Origin: Pseudomonas viridiflava
GTDB lineage: Bacteria; Pseudomonadota; Gammaproteobacteria; Pseudomonadales; Pseudomonadaceae
Direction of reading: 5' to 3'
NCBI RefSeq assembly: GCF_900583165.1
Contig: NZ_UTKY01000083.1
Coordinates: 1-64,000 of the forward strand
Length of the DNA stretch: 64,000 nt
Shown here: positions 56,239 to 64,000 of the stretch, one piece after another
Layout: every line of letters begins with the position of its first letter
Position numbering within the stretch: position 1 is the stretch's first letter
Notes under the pieces: generated by a model
What the model was told of the DNA's origin: nothing
The model's database searches: none
What the model saw: only the letters and a program-made list of their open reading frames with translations
Translations under genes and position numbers: made by a program

Positions 56239-58993
56239 GATAACCTTCAATGCCTTTGTCGAGGAAGCTCTCTACCTTGGCGCCGGTCAGGCCGCCGAGT
56301 CCTTTGAGGACGATCTGCAGGAAGAGCCCGTGGTCACCCTTTTCGTTAAGCGGGGCGATCTGGCTGTATTCGTCGTTGGAAACCCAGTAACGGTTGATGA
56401 CGCGCAGTTTCCAGCAGCAGTTGTCGTACTCGAAACCACCAAAGGCTTCCAGGGTACGGTTGCGTGCGTAGTCATACTGCCAGCGGGTGATCAGGTTCCA
56501 CTGAGGAACGATCGGCCACATCATCGAGAAGTCGTGCTGCTGGATTTTGTAGTAATCCTTCACGTAGTTATCTGCACCAGGCGTGCCATAGTCGCCACCG
56601 AACTGCCATTTGCCGGTGAGCTGGTTGTAGACAACCTGGTCGTTACGATAGCGATAGCCAACGTTGATGATCTTGTTCGGGTTGTCTTCCGGCTGGTAGT
56701 GAAGCATTGCGCTGCCGGAACGAGGGCTGTGTTCCTCGGTGTCCCAGTTGTAGTCGGCAGTGGCGCGCCAGTCGCGGTTGAAGCGGAACTCGTAGTCCAG
56801 GGCGACAGGTGAAACATCCGACTGTGCATCTGCACGGTCAGCGGCCAGTACACCCGGCAGTTGCACTTCACGATCCTTGAAGTACACCGCCTGGCCCACG
56901 GCCACGCGCTGACGCTCGAAGCCGTTTTCTTCGATCCAGCGGCTGGTCACGCCCAGGGACAGCTTGTTTTCGTCGCCGATACGGTCGGAACCGCTGAAGC
57001 GGTTGTCGCGGAACAACGATGCGTAGCTGAACGAGTATTCGCTGGTATCGAAGACCGGGAGATCGCTCTGGTCCTTGTCCGGCACGTACAGGTAGAACGC
57101 ACGCGGCTCAAGGGTCTGGCGATAGTTGGTGCCGAACCAGTTGGTATCACGGTCGAAATACAGGCCGCTGTCTACGCTGGCGACAGGCACACCGCGATCT
57201 TGCGAGCTCTTGAACTTCTGATCATTGGCGATCATGTAGTTTTTACCTACAGCGTCAAGATCAAGATCGTACTTGGTGTAAACGTACTTGAGCTTCGGCG
57301 TGACAAAACCGTAGGTCCAGTTCATCGGGTAGTCGACAGCAGGCGCCAGATTCAGGCGAGTACCGTTTGCACGGGTCAGGCCTCTGACGTTGGTATCCAG
57401 GCGAGCGGTTGGCACACCGTCCTGATCCGTGAAAGTGCCGGTTTCCAGGTCGCGCTCGAAACGTACAGCTTCGGTCTCGTAGCTGAAATTCAAGCCACCT
57501 GGATGGAACGGCAGCTGACCATTGAAGGTGATCTGCGGCAATCGGTCATAAGGTGTGATCTGGGAAATCGTCGCCAGCTGGTACGCCTGCAGATTCAGGC
57601 GTGCCTGGTACGAATCACCCCGATACGTCACAGCGCCTTGCTGGTTCAGGTAAGTCCGGCTCTCGACACCTTCCTGATAGGAGGTGAGGTCCTGGAAGTA
57701 ATACGGGTCGCTGATGCGCGTGTAGTCGACCTTGGTAGACAGGCGCGAATCAAGCCCGCCGCTATGCTGCCAGTTGAGCATGTAGCGGGTTTTTTCGTAG
57801 TCGGTCTGCAGCTTGCGCTCGTCGTTGTCGTCGTTCAGGTACGCACCGCCGAACTGGCCTTCGCTGGACTTGGTGAGGTAGCGGAATTCGCCTTCCATCA
57901 ACATGCCGCGCTTGGTCATGTATTGCGGGTACAACGTGGCGTCGTAGTTCGGTGCCAGGTTGAAGTAGTACGGCGTTACCAACGTGAAGCCGGTTTCGCT
58001 GGCAGAGCTGAAACTCGGCGGCAGGAAGCCAGACTGGCGACGGTCGTCGATCGGGAAATAGATGTAAGGGGTGTACAGGATCGGAATGTTCTTGATCCGC
58101 AACGTCGCGTTGGTGGCGGTACCGAAACCGGTGGCCGGGTTCAACGTGATGTTGTTGCCCTTGAGCTGCCAGGCGTTGCTGTCTGGCTCGCAGGTGGTGT
58201 ACGTGCCGTCCTTGAGACGGATGATCGCGTTTTCGGCCCGCTTGGCGTAAAGCGCGTTACCGCGGATGCGCGATTTGTGCAGAACGTATTCGGCGTTGTC
58301 GATTTCTGCTGCGCCGGTGTCCAACTGAACCTGGGCGTGATCGCCGACGATCAGGGCGCCGTTGTCGCGCATACGGACGTTGCCGTTCAGCTCGCCACGG
58401 TTTTCGGCCTGGTACAGGCTCGCTTCTTCGGCTTCAAGCTGCATACTGCCCTGGCGCATGACGACGTCACCGGCCAGGGTTGCGACTTGTTGCTCTTGCT
58501 CGTAACGAGAGGCCTTGGCGCCGATGAAGGTCGGCGCGTCGCTCTTGTTCGTCTTGTCATTCATGCCAGGACGCGTCGGCTCGATGTACGCACCGCCGCA
58601 ATACGGGCCGGTTTCAGCCAGTTGGGCAGCGGTCAGCTTGTCGCGAGGTACCCAGTCAAGGTGGCTGTAGTCGGCACTGCGCGAACGCAGGCCACGGCCC
58701 TTGGAATCGGTAACCAGCGCGGTCTGCGGCACGGCCTCGGCTTTGCCGCCAGTGGCAGCGGCTTGCGCCGTGTCATTGGCTGAGCTGACGGCAGCACCGT
58801 CATGCACTGGGCGCGGTGGCAACGGGGCGGCGGCGGTTTTCGGCGCGCAATCCCAGGCACCCGAAGCAGAGACTGAGCAGTCATACTGTTCCGCGGCGAC
58901 CACGAATGAAGTGGCGAAAGGTTGCATGGCCAGCAGACTGCCGGTTACCAGCAACGGAAATTTTCTACGAAACGCGGGGGATTTCAATGCCAT
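56213..58993 (-). CDS. lptD: LPS assembly outer-membrane protein LptD
   Basis: A 926-residue protein, long like other pseudomonad LptD (E. coli 784). It has a signal peptide (about 1-33), an N-terminal extension rich in Ala/Pro, the periplasmic OstA/LptA-like beta domain (about 130-300) and a large C-terminal beta-barrel. With LptE it inserts lipopolysaccharide into the outer leaflet. Cysteines near 39 and 48 and a C-C pair near the end (DNCCWKLRV) could form the inter-domain disulfides. The ATG at 58993 starts [18 protein letters not shown]. First gene of the series ending with glpE; divergent from amgK. Confidence 0.96.
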   Translation of the reverse strand: MALKSPAFRRKFPLLVTGSLLAMQPFATSFVVAAEQYDCSVSASGAWDCAPKTAAAPLPPRPVHDGAAVSSANDTAQAAATGGKAEAVPQTALVTDSKGRGLRSRSADYSHLDWVPRDKLTAAQLAETGPYCGGAYIEPTRPGMNDKTNKSDAPTFIGAKASRYEQEQQVATLAGDVVMRQGSMQLEAEEASLYQAENRGELNGNVRMRDNGALIVGDHAQVQLDTGAAEIDNAEYVLHKSRIRGNALYAKRAENAIIRLKDGTYTTCEPDSNAWQLKGNNITLNPATGFGTATNATLRIKNIPILYTPYIYFPIDDRRQSGFLPPSFSSASETGFTLVTPYYFNLAPNYDATLYPQYMTKRGMLMEGEFRYLTKSSEGQFGGAYLNDDNDERKLQTDYEKTRYMLNWQHSGGLDSRLSTKVDYTRISDPYYFQDLTSYQEGVESRTYLNQQGAVTYRGDSYQARLNLQAYQLATISQITPYDRLPQITFNGQLPFHPGGLNFSYETEAVRFERDLETGTFTDQDGVPTARLDTNVRGLTRANGTRLNLAPAVDYPMNWTYGFVTPKLKYVYTKYDLDLDAVGKNYMIANDQKFKSSQDRGVPVASVDSGLYFDRDTNWFGTNYRQTLEPRAFYLYVPDKDQSDLPVFDTSEYSFSYASLFRDNRFSGSDRIGDENKLSLGVTSRWIEENGFERQRVAVGQAVYFKDREVQLPGVLAADRADAQSDVSPVALDYEFRFNRDWRATADYNWDTEEHSPRSGSAMLHYQPEDNPNKIINVGYRYRNDQVVYNQLTGKWQFGGDYGTPGADNYVKDYYKIQQHDFSMMWPIVPQWNLITRWQYDYARNRTLEAFGGFEYDNCCWKLRVINRYWVSNDEYSQIAPLNEKGDHGLFLQIVLKGLGGLTGAKVESFLDKGIEGYREREDQAF

Positions 58994-59123
58994 CTTATTA
59001 GTCCGGGCTTCCTGCGTGCCATCTGCCCGCGGTGTGGGCCGCACGACTCTCGATGGTCTGAAAAAGATGCGTGATAATAAAGCATGACCCGCTTGACGGC
59101 TAGGGCCGTCGGAGACCCTTGTA

Positions 59124-60820
<1,697 letters not shown>

Positions 60821-60821
60821 C

Positions 60822-61589
60822 ATGTTGTGGCCAGGGACGCTGATCGGCGCCGGGGCTGGCTTTGCCATTGCCAGCATCCCGGGGGCCTTGTTGGGTGCAT
60901 TGCTGGGGCAAGCGCTGGATCGTCGCCTGCAACTGCACAGCTGGGCGCAACTGCGTGAGCGTCTGGGCGGGCGCCCGGCGTTGCGCAATGACGAGTTGTT
61001 GTTTGTGTTGCTGGGGCGCCTGGCCAAGAGCAATGGCCGCGTGGTGGATGGGCACATCCAGCAGGCACGTCAAGAGATGCGCTCGCTGGACATGACCGAG
61101 CCGGCCCAGCGCCGTGCGATTGCGGCGTTCAATCGCGGCAAGTCTGGCTCTGACCGGGTGCGCAGTTATTTGCGTGTGCTCAAGTCCCAGCCTCATGCGG
61201 CGGAAGGTGTGTTGCGTGCGTGCTGGCGCATGGTGTGGGCGGACGGCAAGGCGGGTGACGCCGAGCGCGACCTGATTGACCTGTGGGGCAAGTGGCTGGG
61301 CTGGACGCCCCAACAGCTCAAGGCGCTGGCCGCAGACTTCACGCCGGAGCGCAAGCCGTTGGTCAGTCGAGGGGGCAGTTATCAGGACGCGTTGCGCTTG
61401 CTGGGCGTGACGGCCACGTCTGAACCTTCGGCGATCAAGCGGGCTTATCGGCGGTTGCTCAGCCGTCACCACCCGGACAAGGTGGCCGGCAGTGGGGCCA
61501 GCCCTGTGCAAGTGCGTGAGGCGACCGAACGTACGCGGGAGTTGCACAGTGCTTATGCGTTGATTCGTGAGCGTCGGGATTTCCGCTGA
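60822..61589 (+). CDS. DjlA-like membrane-anchored J-domain protein
   Basis: A 255-residue protein. It has an N-terminal hydrophobic, Gly/Ala-rich segment (about 3-28), a central TerB-like domain (about 60-165) and a C-terminal J domain with the HPD motif in SRHHPDKVAG. This is the domain order of DjlA, a membrane co-chaperone of DnaK. The gene follows murU immediately, so it is probably in the same operon. Client proteins are unknown. Confidence 0.87.
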   Translation: MLWPGTLIGAGAGFAIASIPGALLGALLGQALDRRLQLHSWAQLRERLGGRPALRNDELLFVLLGRLAKSNGRVVDGHIQQARQEMRSLDMTEPAQRRAIAAFNRGKSGSDRVRSYLRVLKSQPHAAEGVLRACWRMVWADGKAGDAERDLIDLWGKWLGWTPQQLKALAADFTPERKPLVSRGGSYQDALRLLGVTATSEPSAIKRAYRRLLSRHHPDKVAGSGASPVQVREATERTRELHSAYALIRERRDFR

Positions 61590-61616
61590 CAGATTGGATA
61601 TCCAAACCCAATCAAA

Positions 61617-61708
61617 TGTGGGAGGGGGCTTGCCCCCGATGGCGGTGTGTCAGTCAACACATGTATCAACTGACAGATAGCTATCGGGGGCAAGCCCCCT
61701 CCCACATT
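61617..61708. repeat. REPIN between djlA-like and DUF3530 genes
   Basis: A complete inverted pair: TGTGGGAGGGGGCTTGCCCC plus CGAT on the left and ATCGGGGGCAAGCCCCCTCC plus CACAT on the right. It lies between two convergent genes and may serve as a bidirectional terminator-like structure. Confidence 0.92.
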
Positions 61709-61724
61709 TACCCTGCGGTGTTTA

Positions 61725-62699
61725 TCAGTCTGTAACCGCCTGCGGGCTCAACCACCCACGAACCCTTCGATACAACTGCTCCTGCTCGGCCGCGCTGTTG
61801 CCAGGCACGGTCTTGAGCGACACCTGCTTATACCCCTCATTCTTCAACCGCTTGGCCGCCTGGCCCCGAGCCTGGGCGTTTTTGCGTGCCTGGGCATTGT
61901 CCTGGTAGAAGACATCGGCGGTCGGCAACTTCAACGCCGGCACCAATTGCTGCACATCTGGATGGCGACCGTTCGGGGTCTGCGCGGCAACCATGACCAG
62001 TTTCTGTACCTGGGACGGCTGCTTCTCTGTCAAATACCGCGCGGCCCACCAAGCGCCAGTGCCATGACCGACCAGCACCACGCTGCGTGCGCCCTGGGTT
62101 TGGGCAAAGGCCACGGCGGCGTCGATACGGTCGAAGATGCGCGACGCATCGGTCTTGTCTTGTTCGTCTGCGCCCGGCACCACCGAAGGGTCAGTGCCCT
62201 CGGCTTCGGCGCTGGCGGCTTGCTCGATAGGTTTGTCAGCGGTGCTGGCTTCTTTGCTGCTGGTGTCGACGGTGGCCTTGGGTGCTTCCATCACGCGGGG
62301 CGGCAGGGTGTCTACGCTGACATCCGGGAGTGACAAGCTGAGGGTGCCCCAGTTGGCATCCGGCAATTTGTGTCGCAGTGGGCTGATTGCTTGCGGCCAG
62401 TCCGCGTTTTCGCCGTTGCCCGGTACGATAATCGCCACACCTTCGGGCTCGGCGCTGTTGGCCGGCTTCCATAGGGCGAGGAATGAATCGCTGCCGGCCT
62501 GTAGCTGTTGCTGTTCTTGTTGTGGGATTTTGCGCTCCAGGGCACTGGCTTCTTCCTGGCTGCGTTCGGGCAAAGGCTGGCGTTCGACCGGTTTTTCGGC
62601 AGCCGGCGCCGGTGCGTCCTCGGCGTGTACAGAAAAGGCACTGGTAAACAGCAGCGACAGGCACAATGCTGGCAGTGCCGAGCGGTGAATAAAGGGCAT
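61725..62699 (-). CDS. DUF3530 alpha/beta-hydrolase-like exported protein
   Basis: A 324-residue protein with a signal peptide (MPFIHRSALPALCLSLLFTS, cleavage near VHA-ED). A charged, low-complexity stretch rich in Gln, Glu and Pro follows (25-70). The rest is a DUF3530 domain with an alpha/beta-hydrolase appearance: VAIIVPGNGENADWP (oxyanion-hole region) and VVLVGHGTGAWWAA, where Gly stands at the usual Ser position of G-x-S-x-G (GHGTG). It may lack classical hydrolase activity. No substrate is known. Confidence 0.85.
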   Translation of the reverse strand: MPFIHRSALPALCLSLLFTSAFSVHAEDAPAPAAEKPVERQPLPERSQEEASALERKIPQQEQQQLQAGSDSFLALWKPANSAEPEGVAIIVPGNGENADWPQAISPLRHKLPDANWGTLSLSLPDVSVDTLPPRVMEAPKATVDTSSKEASTADKPIEQAASAEAEGTDPSVVPGADEQDKTDASRIFDRIDAAVAFAQTQGARSVVLVGHGTGAWWAARYLTEKQPSQVQKLVMVAAQTPNGRHPDVQQLVPALKLPTADVFYQDNAQARKNAQARGQAAKRLKNEGYKQVSLKTVPGNSAAEQEQLYRRVRGWLSPQAVTD

Positions 62700-62776
62700 C
62701 GTTAATTCCCGGCCAGAAGAGATTCCAGCAGCCTAATGGGTTGGTCAGTATTTGTCAGTGATGTGAGACGTGGATC

Positions 62777-64000
62777 ATGGGTTTTCGCTGTCTGCTGGTT
62801 ATCGGCTGTTTATGTGTTGCCTTGATGGCAAACGCCGCGACTGTGCCCGTCGTGCCGCAGGCGCAGCTCACTGCACAGCAACGCGAATGGCTGGCCCAGC
62901 ACCCGGAATTGCGGGTAGGCGTGGTGTTGCAAGCACCCTTCGCCCAATACGACCGGCGTCTGCAACGCTTGTCCGGGGCCAATGTGGAGTTGATGCAATG
63001 GCTGGCCAAAGCCCTGAATATCGAGCTGACCTGGCGTAACTTTCCCAATCAGGACCAGTTGGAAGCCGCCCTGCGCGACGGCGAGATCGACATGGCCCCC
63101 GGTCTGCAACAAACCCCCTCCGGCCTGCGCCTGTGGTTATTCACCGACCCTTATATGCGCGTGCCCCAGCATATCGTCGGTATCCGTGATGGCGGCGGCG
63201 CGGTCGAACTGGAAAAACTCGACGACCAATCCCGCGTCGCGGTGCGCATGCCCAGCGCCGTGGCCGATTACCTGCGCAGCACTTATCCAAGCCTCAATCT
63301 GCAAGGCGTGCCCCTCGAGCGCCAGGCCCTGCAATTGCTGGTGAGCCAGCAGGCGCGTTATGCCGTGGTGGACGAAGCCCAGTTGAGCCGGTTGTCTGGC
63401 GAGGCTGAATTCGCCGGGTTGGCGGTGGTGGGGGATATCGGCTTGCCGCAGTTGCTGCGGGTGGCCACGCGGCGGGATTGGCCTGAGCTGTCCGGTATCA
63501 TGGAAGGCGCCCTGCGTGCCATCCCCGCCCGCGACCTCGACCAACTGCATAGCCGCTGGCTGCAACCTAAATACCCGCGGCTGACCGAATCCCCAGGTTT
63601 GTGGCAAAACATCAGCCTGTTGTTGGGGCTGCTGCTGCTCGCCAGCCTGGCAGTGGTGTTTTGGCAGCGCCGCCAGCAACGCACGCTGGAACATGGCCTG
63701 CTCGCCGCCCGCGAAGAAAGCGCTGCCCGCGCCGCCGGTGCCGAAGCGCTGCGGTTGACGCAGTTTTCTATCGACCAGAGCACCGTCGGCATCCTGTGGG
63801 TGAATTGGGACAGCCATGTGCGGTACGCCAATCGCGCGGCTGAAAGCATGCTCGGCTATAGCCCTGACGCGTTGATCGAGCGCCCGCTGGCCGACCTTGA
63901 CCCAAGCCTGGACATGGACCGCTGGCTCAACCTGTGGAAGCGCGCCCGCGCCAGCGAAGACGGCCCGCAAAACTTTGCCACCGATTGCCGGCGGGCAGAT
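62777..64000 (+). CDS. AgtS-type hybrid/sensor kinase, N-terminal part (runs off the window)
   Basis: The first 408 codons of a membrane sensor, open to the window end. A signal sequence (MGFRCLLVIGCLCVALMANA) is followed by a periplasmic solute-binding-like domain (about 35-265), a membrane helix (about 275-298) and the start of a PAS domain (about 322 on, with WDSHVRYANRAAESMLGYSP). The gene order amgK-murU-djlA-DUF3530-sensor matches P. aeruginosa PA0596-PA0600, where PA0600 is AgtS, a sensor linked to 5-aminovalerate and GABA uptake. Kinase motifs lie beyond the window. Confidence 0.8.
   Translation, partial: MGFRCLLVIGCLCVALMANAATVPVVPQAQLTAQQREWLAQHPELRVGVVLQAPFAQYDRRLQRLSGANVELMQWLAKALNIELTWRNFPNQDQLEAALRDGEIDMAPGLQQTPSGLRLWLFTDPYMRVPQHIVGIRDGGGAVELEKLDDQSRVAVRMPSAVADYLRSTYPSLNLQGVPLERQALQLLVSQQARYAVVDEAQLSRLSGEAEFAGLAVVGDIGLPQLLRVATRRDWPELSGIMEGALRAIPARDLDQLHSRWLQPKYPRLTESPGLWQNISLLLGLLLLASLAVVFWQRRQQRTLEHGLLAAREESAARAAGAEALRLTQFSIDQSTVGILWVNWDSHVRYANRAAESMLGYSPDALIERPLADLDPSLDMDRWLNLWKRARASEDGPQNFATDCRRAD

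Noticed and set aside
56861-58783. 640-codon open frame antisense to lptD
   Set aside because: Low-complexity, Val/Arg-rich translation typical of antisense shadows; lptD is clear on the other strand.

Overview
The window is a chromosome segment of a Pseudomonas of the P. fluorescens group. Gene content and order support this: bioB-FHCD, three tandem acyl-CoA dehydrogenases, rsmY, the pqq operon, rpoD-dnaG-rpsU-tsaD, the lptD-surA-pdxA-rsmA-apaGH operon and amgK-murU-djlA-agtS all follow pseudomonad order. The intergenic repeats are the short GC-rich REP/REPIN types known from P. fluorescens genomes. Most of the window is core genome.

Layout. 1-122: right end of an IS3-like insertion sequence abutting a REP element. 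0.2-4.9 kb: srkA kinase, a Tat-exported PhoX-type phosphatase, modE and comF. 4.9-9.6 kb: the biotin genes bioB-F-H-C-D, with a BirA-type operator between comF and bioB. 9.8-17.4 kb: a small orphan protein with a flagellar-rod-like end, then three paralogous acyl-CoA dehydrogenases interrupted by a diguanylate cyclase; the first has a strong promoter overlapped by a PsrA-type box. 17.45-17.65 kb: the GacA-controlled sRNA RsmY, with its exact upstream activating palindrome. 17.7-20.4 kb: a LysR regulator divergent from a class III aminotransferase, and a 52-residue Pmp3-family membrane peptide. 20.4-26.2 kb (minus strand): pqqF-A-B-C-D-E. 26.3-29.4 kb: davBA for lysine catabolism and an Lrp-type regulator. 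29.4-30.4 kb: a broken LysR gene and a VOC protein.

30.4-33.7 kb is the accessory part. A 435-residue protein with a LysM-like segment and a glycine-rich C-terminal domain is followed, with an ATGA overlap, by a small membrane protein. Downstream lies a second copy of only the C-terminal domain plus its own small membrane protein. This is the arrangement of a polymorphic toxin/immunity locus with an orphan module. It lies beside a tRNA-Ile(CAT) gene, and a degenerate copy of the tRNA 3' end lies at the other edge, as expected for an old tRNA-targeted insertion.

33.7-46.2 kb: rmcA (c-di-GMP sensor), rpoD, dnaG, rpsU, tsaD, plsY, folB, folK and cca. 46.3-51.2 kb: the prkA-yeaH-spoVR stress operon. 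51.4-59.0 kb: lptD-surA-pdxA-rsmA-apaG-apaH-glpE, divergent from amgK-murU-djlA-like (59.1-61.6 kb). The end holds a DUF3530 protein and the first 408 codons of an AgtS-type sensor kinase.

Functional threads: outer-membrane assembly (lptD, surA) beside cell-wall recycling (amgK, murU); cofactor synthesis (biotin, PQQ, pyridoxine, folate); c-di-GMP and Gac/Rsm signalling; and lysine to 5-aminovalerate (davBA), with a likely 5-aminovalerate sensor (agtS) at the far end.
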